Assembly: GCF_019924045.1 (NCBI RefSeq)
Contig: NZ_JAHXBN010000014.1
Location: forward strand, 62,001-126,000
Origin: Dyadobacter fermentans
GTDB lineage: Bacteria > Bacteroidota > Bacteroidia > Cytophagales > Spirosomataceae
Reading direction: 5' to 3'
Length of the DNA stretch: 64,000 bases
Of this stretch, positions 1 through 8,735 are shown in pieces. Position 1 is the stretch's first letter, and each line of letters opens with the position of its first letter. The position numbers and the translations under genes are program-made. Under the pieces are notes generated by a model. That model saw only the letters and a list, made by a program, of their open reading frames with translations. It was not told the DNA's origin and ran no database searches.

Positions 1-748
1 TGCGGTGGAGGTATTCCAGGCCTTCATTGATCTGGAAATTGTCGAAACTGATATGCAGGTTCTTATATTGCTGCACGAGCGGAAGCACATACCGCTGCTC
101 GTTCCAAACGGCGCCGGTGAGCAATAGCGGCAAATAGGGGTGACGGATCAGAAATTCCTCCACATCCTCCCAGGTACCGAGCTCGCTGGCGGTGGTGATG
201 GTCAGTGTTTTTGTTTTACTCAAATGCGCAAACAAAGGTGTACAATGACGCGCTTTCCAGTCCCAAGCATTGGTTTTCGGATGAATGCTCACTGCACTGA
301 CGTGATGTTCCGACATCAACTTGCCTAACTGGCCAGGCTCCGGAAACTCGCCCGTCTGGTGCGGCATCACATTCCAGATCGGGAACAGGTGCGGATAAGG
401 CTTAATTATCCGGTTCAGTTCCAGGTTGGAGTACATCAGATCATAATTGACCGACTGTGTGTAAGCCACCAGCGCCGCCGAAATGGAGCACTGGTCCATG
501 TCCTTCAAGAGATCGTCCAGCTTCCATTTTTCAGCCGGATGTTTATACTTACGCGGACCAATGCGGGTGAAGCCGTCAAAATACAGCAGCCGATCCCTGA
601 CAACTTCATGACTACCCCTGACTACCTCCTGACCACTCCTGACTACGTCCCGGCCTCCGATAACAAACCCCGGCAAAACCGTCGCCCCTGCGCTTAAAAT
701 GGCATTGGTTTTCAGGAAATCACGGCGGCTAAATGGCTGTTGCGGCAT
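1..748 (-). CDS. Tat-exported amidohydrolase-like protein (3' end outside window)
   Basis: About 249 codons are visible, starting at the ATG complementary to 746-748 and running off the left edge. The N-terminus has a Tat signal (SRRDFLKTNAILSAGA, about residues 7-22), so the protein is probably exported folded. The rest resembles the amidohydrolase-2 TIM-barrel family: motifs such as LFPIWNVMPHQTGEFPEPG and an SFDNFQINEG stretch fit barrel strands. The usual metal-binding DxHxH start of strand 1 is replaced by FDGFTRIG, so the metal site may be degenerate; the C-terminal part needed to judge this is missing. Between signal and domain lies a repetitive linker (VVRSGQEVVRGSHEVV) encoded by the TGAC decamer repeat at 596-653. 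It is last in a three-gene minus-strand run, 12 bp after the HiPIP gene. Export is fairly sure; the substrate is unknown. Confidence 0.7.
   Translation of the reverse strand, partial: MPQQPFSRRDFLKTNAILSAGATVLPGFVIGGRDVVRSGQEVVRGSHEVVRDRLLYFDGFTRIGPRKYKHPAEKWKLDDLLKDMDQCSISAALVAYTQSVNYDLMYSNLELNRIIKPYPHLFPIWNVMPHQTGEFPEPGQLGKLMSEHHVSAVSIHPKTNAWDWKARHCTPLFAHLSKTKTLTITTASELGTWEDVEEFLIRHPYLPLLLTGAVWNEQRYVLPLVQQYKNLHISFDNFQINEGLEYLHR
596..653 (+). repeat. Intragenic TGAC short tandem repeat
   Basis: Four to five units of 10-12 bp, such as TGACTACCCC and TGACCACTCC, lie on the plus strand inside the minus-strand amidohydrolase gene. They are the same repeat family as the intergenic arrays at 15382, 21141, 49430 and 59439. 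Read on the coding strand they give no stop and encode a linker rich in Val, Arg, Gly and Ser. Confidence 0.85.
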
Positions 749-760
749 ATTTGAGGTGGT

Positions 761-1111
761 TTAAACTTGTGGAGCCCAGTAAGTACAATGTCCTTCGGGA
801 TTTACCGGTCCGGTAAAAAGCAGGCAGCCGCCGCATTCTTTACCTTCTTTCGCCGGAACCCACAATTTGCAGTTGTCGCACTGGCTATCGGGTTGCGGCG
901 ATTTGTTGGTGTAACCCAATGATTTCCGCTTCTGAACGTCGGTGGGATCTACGCCCCTGAGATCGCTGCATGGGTCGGCTGCTGCGGTTGTAGCTTTGGA
1001 TACGGGCTGTTTTTTTGCGCCGGCGCATGCCATGAGCCAGGCGGTGCCGCCGGTGGCGCCCCAGGTAAGGCATAGGCGGAGGAAATGTCTGCGGTTGGCA
1101 AGTGGATTCAT
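761..1111 (-). CDS. High-potential iron-sulfur protein (HiPIP), Tat lipoprotein
   Basis: This 116-residue protein carries the HiPIP signature: C78-x2-C81, then GGCLLFTG with C96, then GHCTYW with C109. These four cysteines would hold one [4Fe-4S] cluster. HiPIPs are small periplasmic one-electron carriers. The N-terminus is a Tat signal (NRRHFLRLCLTWGATGG, from about residue 6) followed by a lipobox-like LMAC with C29, so it may be a Tat-exported lipoprotein held in a membrane; Tat export suits a cofactor inserted in the cytoplasm. C93 is an extra cysteine next to the third ligand. It lies 33 bp after the beta-propeller gene and 12 bp before the amidohydrolase-like gene, suggesting one transcript. 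Its redox partner is not evident from the sequence. Confidence 0.88.
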   Translation of the reverse strand: MNPLANRRHFLRLCLTWGATGGTAWLMACAGAKKQPVSKATTAAADPCSDLRGVDPTDVQKRKSLGYTNKSPQPDSQCDNCKLWVPAKEGKECGGCLLFTGPVNPEGHCTYWAPQV

Positions 1112-1144
1112 ATCGTTCTGGTGAATGGCTGGGAACAGGTGTCC

Positions 1145-3274
1145 TCAATGGATATTCAATGCTTTTTTGAGCTCCGAGGCTTGCTTGCGTACGGCATCTG
1201 AACTATGGTTTTCCAGTTTTTGCAGATGTTTGGAAACCTGCTTCTCTGCCTCTTTTTTGTTGGTTGATTTTTTAATGCCCTTCGAAAGTCCCGTTAGTGC
1301 GGCCACTGCCCACTGCGGATCGGCGGACGCGGCAGGGGAATTCAGCAATTCCAGAAGTGAAGCAATATCGTTCTTGCCGTTTCGTGCGCCCGCTATGTAG
1401 CCGAAGTCTTCAATCAGTTTGAGCTTTCCCGGCGCAGTAGCATTGAAAAAATGGCCACGGCTAGCCAGTAGCTGCGCCATTTCGGGCGATGAGCCGCTTT
1501 CGGAACTGAGCACCGCCAACCGCCACGAAGCATTCTCCGATTGTTTTTCGGCTACATCTGCCAAGGCAGCCAGCACCTCTTTGCCGTTGAATTGCCCTGT
1601 GCTCAATGCGGCCTGGTAAGCTACCTGCGGTGCAGGATCTGCTATCAACCGGATCACTTCGGACAAAAATGCGGGATACTTTTCGGCCAGGATCACAGCA
1701 TGCTCGCGCACGCCCGCGTGAGCGTCGCCTAATGCCTTATGGACGATTCCTTCATTCAGCCCCCCGAGTGCTTCCAGGGTATAAATCGCATGGAGGCGGG
1801 TTCGGGGATCCGCATGTTTGGTCAATTTGATTAAGTCCGGCACGATCGATTTTTCTTGTTTTTCAACCAATATCCGTTGCGCGTTCAGCCGCCACCATTG
1901 ATTGGGATGTCCGAGCAAGGCAACGAGTTCTGCGGGTGTTTTAGTCCGCAAATCGGGGAGGGTAGCCGGGCGCTTTTCGCCCGCTTTCGGGAAAATGCGC
2001 CAAATGCGGCCATACTGCTCGCCATTGGCGAAATCCATGTCTTTTTTGAGATCTTCGGGGATAGAAACGGGCGTTTCAATGTGCTGGCGGTACATATCAA
2101 CCACGTAAAGGTAGCCGTCGGGACCGGAGGTAAGGTTCGCCGGGCGGAACCACGGATCGGTGGAAGCCAGGAACTCGCGGTCTTTTTCGTGCGCATCACG
2201 ACTCGCTGTGAATGCCGGCGAACCATCAACCGGGATAAGCAGATCACGGTGAATGAGGTTCCCTGCGACCTCGCCCGTAAAAACAGACCCCTGGAATGCC
2301 CTGGGAAAGCCATCTCCGCCGTAAAAAGTACCGCCGGACGCGCCTGTGAAATGGTCGCGGGCATATTCCGTAAACCCGGTTTTCAGGGAATCGTACTTCG
2401 CCTGGCGGCGATCCGAGCGCTGCTGGCGCCAGTAAGGCGTGGTCGATTTCTGGAACATTTCCAGCTCATGGTCGGAGATATTGACGTCACTGCGGAACGA
2501 CGGCAGGTAGTTGTGCCGGTGCAGGTAGCGCCACGCGATCGGCGATTGCTGGATGTGTAATGTGTTCTGGGTATAAAAGCGGTGGCCCCATTCGTCCATT
2601 GCCAGTCCGAACTGCCCGTTGCCCGACTCGACTTCGAACAGTTTTTTATCCAGCCTGAACCTGAAATTACCTCCGGCGACATTCAGAGGCGGCATATCAG
2701 GTCGTAGCGGGGAGGTGATCATTCCGGCTTGCCCGCTATTGTTGGCGTAAATCCAGTTATCGACACCATACCGCATGCTGGTGATCTGTGCTTCGGAGTT
2801 TTTGGCAAAAAAACCGGTGAACAGCACCTCGCGTGTATCCGCTTTGAAATCACCATTGGTATCGCGCAAAAGCAGAATATCGGGTGCGGCGCAAACGATC
2901 AGACCGTCTTTGTAGGGCAAAACACTGGTAGCGCTGGGCAGGCCGTCGGCAAAAACATAGGATTGGTCAATTTTGCCATCGGCATTGGTATCTTTCAGCA
3001 GTCGGATGCGCCCTTTGAAATGCCCTGGCTGGGCGTCATAGGGATAGTCGCCCATTTCTACGACAAATGCATTGCCCGACGCATCAAAAACAAGGTCGAC
3101 GGGCGACAGTACTTCCGGCTCGGTCACGAACGGTTCGATACCGAATTCCTCGCGGAGCTGGAACGTCCTCGCTGATTCGGCCGGCGAAAGGGCTTCGGTG
3201 TACCGTTTCTGGGCTATGGTGTGAAAAGAAAGCAGTGTCAGAGCGGAGACTGCCAGTGTTTTCAGCTGCGTCAT
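1145..3274 (-). CDS. PVC-type secreted beta-propeller protein with HEAT repeats
   Basis: The chosen start (MTQLKTLAVSALTLLSFHTIAQ) gives a Sec signal peptide and a 709-residue protein; an earlier in-frame ATG at 3364 would put 30 unlikely residues in front. Residues about 30-400 match the NHL/glucose-dehydrogenase-like propeller of the PVC-type 'membrane-bound dehydrogenase' family (FGIEPFVTEPEVLSPVDLVF, GNAFVVEMGDYPYD, LTSGPDGYLYVVDMYRQHIE). From about residue 460 there are HEAT-like helical repeats (DPRTRLHAIYTLEALGG, DAHAGVREHAVILAEKYP). Many relatives end in a cytochrome c domain, but no CxxCH is present here. It is the first gene of the run leading to the HiPIP, which could take over the electron-carrier role. 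Oxidation of a sugar or polyol in the periplasm is a guess. Confidence 0.8.
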   Translation of the reverse strand: MTQLKTLAVSALTLLSFHTIAQKRYTEALSPAESARTFQLREEFGIEPFVTEPEVLSPVDLVFDASGNAFVVEMGDYPYDAQPGHFKGRIRLLKDTNADGKIDQSYVFADGLPSATSVLPYKDGLIVCAAPDILLLRDTNGDFKADTREVLFTGFFAKNSEAQITSMRYGVDNWIYANNSGQAGMITSPLRPDMPPLNVAGGNFRFRLDKKLFEVESGNGQFGLAMDEWGHRFYTQNTLHIQQSPIAWRYLHRHNYLPSFRSDVNISDHELEMFQKSTTPYWRQQRSDRRQAKYDSLKTGFTEYARDHFTGASGGTFYGGDGFPRAFQGSVFTGEVAGNLIHRDLLIPVDGSPAFTASRDAHEKDREFLASTDPWFRPANLTSGPDGYLYVVDMYRQHIETPVSIPEDLKKDMDFANGEQYGRIWRIFPKAGEKRPATLPDLRTKTPAELVALLGHPNQWWRLNAQRILVEKQEKSIVPDLIKLTKHADPRTRLHAIYTLEALGGLNEGIVHKALGDAHAGVREHAVILAEKYPAFLSEVIRLIADPAPQVAYQAALSTGQFNGKEVLAALADVAEKQSENASWRLAVLSSESGSSPEMAQLLASRGHFFNATAPGKLKLIEDFGYIAGARNGKNDIASLLELLNSPAASADPQWAVAALTGLSKGIKKSTNKKEAEKQVSKHLQKLENHSSDAVRKQASELKKALNIH

Positions 3275-3352
3275 TGCATAATAAGGGTTAGGAAAACAGG
3301 TTCGTGTACGTGCCCGAAAGTTCATCAAGATAGAAAGTGATTCGGCGACAAA

Positions 3353-3360
3353 CAAATCTA
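3353..3360 (-). promoter_or_regulatory. Candidate -7 box (TAGATTTG)
   Basis: A perfect match on the minus strand to the Bacteroidota -7 element TAnnTTTG, about 80 bp upstream of the propeller gene start. No TTG at the expected -33 distance was found, so this is a weak call. The AT-rich divergent gap to the heparinase-like gene (3275-3542) shows nothing else clear. Confidence 0.3.
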
Positions 3361-3542
3361 TCAAATAACTGTTTAGGAAAAGAATATTTTGTGATAAAAA
3401 AGTTTACAAAAATTAAATACTTTGGTTTACAAAAAATTATTACAATTTTAACTAAAAATTTCTGGTAAAGGCAGGTCCTGAGTACAAATAAGCCGATCGA
3501 AGCGTTTTCCGGATTCACTAGCATTAAAATAGCCTTGTCTCA

Positions 3543-6500
3543 GTGAAAGTATTTTGTCAACGAAAAGTAGCGAGCATTGCTCCTGGATGGTGGAGTCCTC
3601 AGTGCGTAATCAGCTTATTGATATCCGCTTTGCCTTTGCAGTTGTTGGGCCAGGGCATGGTAAATCCGCCTCGCGATGGTCTTGTAATCCCGCCATTCGC
3701 ACCCGTTGCCGAACGTGTGCCGCAGTTTCCGCTAAAAACGGCCAGGATGATTTACGCCGAAGCCGACATTATGAAGGCTCGCATGAATGTGCTGCATTAT
3801 AAAGAGGCTCAGCAAGTTCGCGACAAGATCTTGAAAGCCGCCGATCCGTGGCTGACCCGGCCCGATTCGGCCATTATAGCGCTCATGCCCGATGCCCGCG
3901 TTCCCCGCGCATTCGATCTCAACCCGAAAGGCAGCCCGGTGCACGGCGATACGGTTTTTAAAGTCGGTGGCTTTTACCCGTGGATCGTCGACCCCGATCA
4001 TCCGTTGCAAGTGAAATCGCCGATCGACGGGCAGATTTTTCCCTCGAATGATTACATGGCTTACTATCGAAGCGATTTCAAAGACAGAACAGGACTTGAC
4101 AGGACCTATGCCGACGACGGCTGGGGCTGGATCGCGCCGGATGGCGAGCGGTACTGGTTTGTGGCCTACGCCAATCAGTGGATGTGGAAAGGCCACATCG
4201 AGCCGGCATTTGCGGATCTTGCGCATGCGTACCTGCTCACGGGCGACAAGCGCTACGCGCACAAAGCGGCCGTGATGCTGCACCGCCTTGGAGAAGTATA
4301 TCCGTCGATGGACCATGCCAACCAATCGCGATACGGGCTGATGGAGAAGATGAAAGGGCATACCTACAATGGCAAAATCCTGAACCTGATATGGGAAACG
4401 AGTCTCATTCAGAACGCCGCTGAGGCCTATGACGCGGTTTGGGATAGCATTGACGGCGATGCCGACCTGCAAAAAGCGACGGGAAAGACCGGCGGGCAAA
4501 TACGCGCATTCATCGAAGCGAACGTGCTGGAAGACGCCGCCGATGCCTATATGCAACGGAAAATCCAGGGGAACTACGGCATGCACCAGATCGCCCTGCT
4601 GTACATACTGCTGGCAAGGCAAAACATGGGCACCGAAAAGTACCTCCGCATGCTGGTTGAGGAGCCCGGCGAAAGCCGTGTGCAATCGGGGCTGCGGTAT
4701 GCATTGTATAACATGATCTTTCGTGATGGCCAGCCGCTCGAATCGCCGGATTATAACTTGCTCACCGTCCAGAAAATCACCCGGTTTGCGGACATGCTGC
4801 GCACCGGAGGTACCGATCTTTTTGCCGAGCCGCGATTACGGGCACTGATCAACAGTCCGCTCGAAATAGTAGCGACCGGGAAGATTACCCCCGGCATTGG
4901 AGACAGTGGCTCGGTGCTGGGGAATTTGGTAGGACAGGACGCCGACGTGTATCAGGTAAGCTATGGCACCTACCACGACCCGCGTTACCTTACCTGGCTG
5001 GCGGCCGTCGGCAAAGTAGGTGCACAGTCGTTTTCCACGTTCGAGTCGCTTTTCCGCGATGTGCTGCCGGAGGTACGGCCCTTACCAGCCGGCAGGGCAT
5101 TGGCGAGGCGACCGTCGCATTTGCTGGCGGGTTATGGCATGGGCATGCTCAACAACCGCGCCGATGCCGTGGCGCTGACGTTCAATTACGGTTTCAAAGG
5201 CACGCATTACCATTGGGATTTCCTGAATTTCGAGCTTTTTGCCAATGGGCAGAAAATGATGCCCGACCTGGGTTATCCCGATGCGATGAATGAATATGTG
5301 AAGGAAGTGTACACGTGGTCGTTCAATACGGTGGCGCATAATACCGTGGTGGTGGACGCGCAGCGGCAGGCAGATAATGTGCCCGGCAAGCTGCACGATT
5401 TCGCTGAGGGAGCCTTTGCACGGTCGATGGACGCTTCGTCTGCGACTTATCCGCAAACGACAACCTATCGCCGGAATATGATCATGGTCGATGTCGATAC
5501 CGCGCAAAGCTACGTAGTCGATTTTTTCAGGGTAGCGGGTGGCAGGCAGCACGATTATGCATTGCACGGCCCACCGGGCAGGCTTACGGCCGAGGGATTA
5601 TGGGGCGAAAAACAACCCGGCACGCTAGCTGGCGATGATGTAGCGTTCGGAGACGTTTATGATGATGCCCAAATGGGGGTGAGGGGATATCAGGGCAGCT
5701 ATTGGAATTACAAAGGGTCTGGTTATCAATATCTTTTCAATGTTCAGAAATTGAATGGAGATAGAACCGCGCTGATGTACAGCCACGTTTCGGACGAAAA
5801 TGCGAAGCTTAAAATCCATATTCTGCCGCAGGCAGGCCAGGAAATCAGGATAGCGGATGCCTGGAACAAGCCGAGGGCGAAAAACTACCTTTTAAAATAT
5901 GTCATTACCAGGCGCAAGTCGACTGGTGACGAGCCTTTGAAAAGTACCTTCATTGGTGTGATGGAGCCATTTACGGGGAATAGGTCCCTCATTAGGGCAT
6001 TGCGTAAACTACCCGTAAAGCATGGAGCAGCCGTGGAAGTGAAGCGGCAGAATGGGACCGACGTGGTAATCAGCGATACGACCAGCGAAGTCAAAAGCAT
6101 TGAAGGGATCGAGACCGATGCACATGTAGCCGTGGTCCGTCTTGATCCGAATGGTGCGCCGGAACGTGTGTTTTTCAGCGATGGCAGTTATCTGAAAGTC
6201 AAAGGAAAAACGTTTAGGGCTAATGCGGTTACCGGCGTTGTAACGGCTATGGATGCGAAAAGCCGCCGAATATCCATTGCAATGAAGGGCGGGACAACTG
6301 GAAAGATCGAACCCGGCACGATCGCGCATTTTACGAATGCGCTCCGCGAAACCGGGCACCCCATTCAATCGGCTATCATTGTCGGGAACGTGCTGACGCT
6401 CGAAACGGCAGACGATCTGCTGGTCGGGAAAGTGCATACGGTACGGAATTCGGCCGATTCGCTGGTTACCGACACCAATCTTCCCTTCGCGCCCCTGTAC

Positions 6501-6686
6501 GCGGGAGCGACCATGCTGAACGACCGGTTTGAACCGATCGGGATACTCCGGACGGTCTCCGGTAATGCATTGAAACCGGAGGGTAAGTCAGGGAATGTAC
6601 CGGCGGATGGCACGGACATCTGGATCTCGAATATCGGCGTGGGGGACCGGGTGCAGATCAAAGCCCGGTTCGAGTGGAAACGTTAA
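3543..6686 (+). CDS. Heparinase II/III family polysaccharide lyase
   Basis: A 1047-residue secreted protein. After a hydrophobic signal (VISLLISALPLQLLGQ) comes an all-alpha toroid region, about residues 60-480, then the heparinase II/III C-terminal beta-sandwich signature: THYHWDFLNFELFANGQ near residue 553 and WSFNTVAHNTVVVDAQRQ near 590-605. The conserved His and Asn in these motifs fit enzymes that cleave uronic-acid polysaccharides by beta-elimination. The protein has about 270 residues beyond the usual sandwich, with beta-rich segments but no CxxCH or type IX sorting tail. The start is a GTG; no strong ribosome site is visible, so the exact start is uncertain. It stands alone, divergent from the propeller operon and 109 bp before an ECF sigma gene. 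The substrate (alginate-, heparin- or ulvan-like) cannot be read from the sequence. Confidence 0.82.
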   Translation: MKVFCQRKVASIAPGWWSPQCVISLLISALPLQLLGQGMVNPPRDGLVIPPFAPVAERVPQFPLKTARMIYAEADIMKARMNVLHYKEAQQVRDKILKAADPWLTRPDSAIIALMPDARVPRAFDLNPKGSPVHGDTVFKVGGFYPWIVDPDHPLQVKSPIDGQIFPSNDYMAYYRSDFKDRTGLDRTYADDGWGWIAPDGERYWFVAYANQWMWKGHIEPAFADLAHAYLLTGDKRYAHKAAVMLHRLGEVYPSMDHANQSRYGLMEKMKGHTYNGKILNLIWETSLIQNAAEAYDAVWDSIDGDADLQKATGKTGGQIRAFIEANVLEDAADAYMQRKIQGNYGMHQIALLYILLARQNMGTEKYLRMLVEEPGESRVQSGLRYALYNMIFRDGQPLESPDYNLLTVQKITRFADMLRTGGTDLFAEPRLRALINSPLEIVATGKITPGIGDSGSVLGNLVGQDADVYQVSYGTYHDPRYLTWLAAVGKVGAQSFSTFESLFRDVLPEVRPLPAGRALARRPSHLLAGYGMGMLNNRADAVALTFNYGFKGTHYHWDFLNFELFANGQKMMPDLGYPDAMNEYVKEVYTWSFNTVAHNTVVVDAQRQADNVPGKLHDFAEGAFARSMDASSATYPQTTTYRRNMIMVDVDTAQSYVVDFFRVAGGRQHDYALHGPPGRLTAEGLWGEKQPGTLAGDDVAFGDVYDDAQMGVRGYQGSYWNYKGSGYQYLFNVQKLNGDRTALMYSHVSDENAKLKIHILPQAGQEIRIADAWNKPRAKNYLLKYVITRRKSTGDEPLKSTFIGVMEPFTGNRSLIRALRKLPVKHGAAVEVKRQNGTDVVISDTTSEVKSIEGIETDAHVAVVRLDPNGAPERVFFSDGSYLKVKGKTFRANAVTGVVTAMDAKSRRISIAMKGGTTGKIEPGTIAHFTNALRETGHPIQSAIIVGNVLTLETADDLLVGKVHTVRNSADSLVTDTNLPFAPLYAGATMLNDRFEPIGILRTVSGNALKPEGKSGNVPADGTDIWISNIGVGDRVQIKARFEWKR

Positions 6687-6795
6687 GATTTTGTTAAGCG
6701 CCGGGCAGCGTTGCGGATCATTCTGTATTATTAGCAGGATATCATGATATTGTTTGATTTTTTGGTAGTATTTCAAGTAAAAAAATCAGTATATC

Positions 6796-7431
6796 GTGGT
6801 AATGTTCCCAAACCACCGATCTCCATTGAAAGAAGCAAATGCCGATATGCTCTTGTGGAGCGCCTTCCAAAATGGCGACAGGGACGCTTTTGCCTCGATT
6901 TACCGGAAATACATTGACGAACTGCTGAGCTACGGCTACCGCGTCACTTCCGACCGGCAGCTAATACGCGATAGCGTGCAGGACCTTTTTCTGCACATTT
7001 GGGTACGCCGCGGCAACCTGGCCACGACTGATTCCATCAAATTCTACCTCTTCCGCTCGCTACGCAACCGCATTATCCGCAACCTCGAAAAGCATCCCGA
7101 ACGCCTGCATGCCGATATCGGGCTGGTGGTGGAGGTAGCCGAGGAAAGCAACGCATTCGAAACGGCCATTTTCGGGCATAATGGTCCTTCTGATAGTTAT
7201 GAGAAACTGGCTGAGGCTGTAAACCGCCTTTCACCGAGGCAGCGTGAGGTTGTTCAATTGCGATATCTGCATGGTTTTTCACTCGATGAAATTGCCGAAA
7301 TGATGCAAATGAACAACCAATCGGTGCGAAACCTGCTGCACCGGGCCATTACCCAGCTCCGGCTTTTCTTTGAAACGGCGGGCGGTTTGCTCGTTTTTCT
7401 TTCCACTTTACAAAATTTTTCCGGTCGCTGA
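6796..7431 (+). CDS. ECF RNA polymerase sigma factor
   Basis: A 211-residue sigma-70 family factor with the two ECF regions: sigma-2 (LLWSAFQNGDRDAFASIYRK through the DSVQDLFLHIWVRRG core-binding segment) and sigma-4 (AVNRLSPRQREVVQLRYLHG, DEIAEMMQMNNQSVRNLLHR), a helix-turn-helix for the -35-like element. The C-terminal tail is hydrophobic. The first codon may be GTG at 6796 or ATG at 6802. It is followed after 47 bp by a FecR gene and then by an STN-domain SusC. In Bacteroidota this order marks a trans-envelope switch: ligand at SusC signals FecR, which frees the sigma factor to transcribe the susCD operon. The target genes are inferred from this neighbourhood. Confidence 0.95.
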   Translation: MVMFPNHRSPLKEANADMLLWSAFQNGDRDAFASIYRKYIDELLSYGYRVTSDRQLIRDSVQDLFLHIWVRRGNLATTDSIKFYLFRSLRNRIIRNLEKHPERLHADIGLVVEVAEESNAFETAIFGHNGPSDSYEKLAEAVNRLSPRQREVVQLRYLHGFSLDEIAEMMQMNNQSVRNLLHRAITQLRLFFETAGGLLVFLSTLQNFSGR

Positions 7432-7478
7432 GTACAAACCTGCATTCACCCGATTTAGGGGTTTGAAAGGTTTTTACC

Positions 7479-8540
7479 ATGACAGAGAAATACGAGACCT
7501 ACACATTAGCCGATTTTATTCAGGACGACGCCTTCATTCAATGGGCCAAGTCGCCCGAGGCCGGGGGAGATGCATTCTGGGAGCAGATCGCAGCATTGTA
7601 TCCTCACCAGAAGGACGTCATCGCGCAGGCGCGGCAAACCGTCGTGAGCCTCGCCGAGCTCTCACGCCCGGCGTTCGATGAGGAGGAAGCGGGTTTAATC
7701 TGGGCACAAATAAGCGGGCAAATGGACGACGCGCCGGTTTCGGAACGCGTGTTCAGGCTCGGCTGGCTGCGCTATGCGGCTGCTGCGGTGGTAGTGCTGC
7801 TGGCAACCTGGGGAATACGGCATTGGTACCGTGAACCGGAAACCCTGTACGCCCAACGCACCGAACAGCTGGAAAACATGCATGAAGAAATCAATGAAAC
7901 AGCGAACGAGCGGATTGTCCAACTGCCCGACGGCAGCCGGGTAACCCTCGCGCAGGGCAGCCGTATGAGTTTTTCCGGAAGCATGGACGGCAGCAAGCGG
8001 GAAGTATACCTTTCGGGAGAGGCGTTTTTTGATGTAAAAAGAAATCCTTCCAAACCATTTTTTGTGTACGCCGGCGAACTGACTACCCGCGTGCTGGGGA
8101 CGAGCTTCACGGTGCGGTCGTTCGAAAAGGAAAACGTCGCTTCGGTACAGGTACGTACAGGCAGCGTGTCCGTGGAAGCACGTGCGCCACGCAAGACGCA
8201 ATCGGTGGTACTCGCCCCGAACCAGCAGGTGTCGTTTTTCCGGAAGGAGGAGCGGCTGAGCATGGGGCTCGTGAGGGTGCCGCAGCCGGTGATCCCGCAG
8301 GCCGACCTGGCCGGATTTACATTCAACAATGCGCCGGTAAGCACCATTTTCGACTCACTCAGCAAAGCCTACGGAATAGAAATCGTGTATGACAAAGAGG
8401 CCGTTGCCGCTTGCAGGCTCACGTCGTCGGTGCAGGAAGAATCGCTGTTTGAAATACTCGGGGTGATTTGCGAAGCTATCGAAGCCGACTACGAGGTTAC
8501 CGGCGCGAAAATCCGCATTTCCGACCCGCATTGTAATTGA
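7479..8540 (+). CDS. FecR family anti-sigma factor
   Basis: A 353-residue inner-membrane regulator. The cytoplasmic N-terminus (about 1-90) should bind the upstream sigma factor. One membrane helix follows (YAAAAVVVLLATWGIRHWY, about 95-112). The periplasmic FecR domain runs from about 145 to 265 (RIVQLPDGSRVTLAQGSRM, YLSGEAFFDVKRNPSKPFFV, VLGTSFTVRSF). The last about 75 residues form the DUF4974 domain (FTFNNAPVSTIFDSLSKAYG), thought to contact the STN domain of the partner SusC. Its place between the ECF sigma and the STN-SusC gene fits this. Confidence 0.94.
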   Translation: MTEKYETYTLADFIQDDAFIQWAKSPEAGGDAFWEQIAALYPHQKDVIAQARQTVVSLAELSRPAFDEEEAGLIWAQISGQMDDAPVSERVFRLGWLRYAAAAVVVLLATWGIRHWYREPETLYAQRTEQLENMHEEINETANERIVQLPDGSRVTLAQGSRMSFSGSMDGSKREVYLSGEAFFDVKRNPSKPFFVYAGELTTRVLGTSFTVRSFEKENVASVQVRTGSVSVEARAPRKTQSVVLAPNQQVSFFRKEERLSMGLVRVPQPVIPQADLAGFTFNNAPVSTIFDSLSKAYGIEIVYDKEAVAACRLTSSVQEESLFEILGVICEAIEADYEVTGAKIRISDPHCN

Positions 8541-8611
8541 CTATCCTGTTCAATCCTAATCCTAACCCCCGATTCCTCTATGATCCGATAGCCTTCCATT
8601 ACCCACAAAAA

Positions 8612-8640
8612 AGCCGGCAACGGTTCAAGCGTTACCGGCT
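8612..8640. promoter_or_regulatory. Hairpin between fecR-like and susC-like genes
   Basis: The arms AGCCGGCAACG and CGTTACCGGCT can pair with one mismatch around a short loop, in the 195-bp gap before the SusC start. A run of A precedes it and no T run follows on the plus strand, so it is not a typical plus-strand terminator. It may partly separate regulator from transporter expression. The rest of the gap shows nothing clear. Confidence 0.4.
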
Positions 8641-8735
8641 CAGGCTCCTTACCGAATGTACTGTGAACATCCGACCCTCTCGGGATGCAAGGAGTGTTAT
8701 TGTCTCTTTTCAAAACAAGAACCGGTTTAAACGTA

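Noticed and set aside
1145..3274. Cytochrome c domain in the PVC-type propeller protein
   Set aside because: Expected from the family, but no CxxCH motif occurs; the only cysteine after the signal region is in an isolated IVCAAP segment.
8685..8735. Earlier in-frame ATG for the first SusC
   Set aside because: It would add 17 residues before the MKKKLFNYQ signal start; the ATG at 8736 gives a normal signal peptide.
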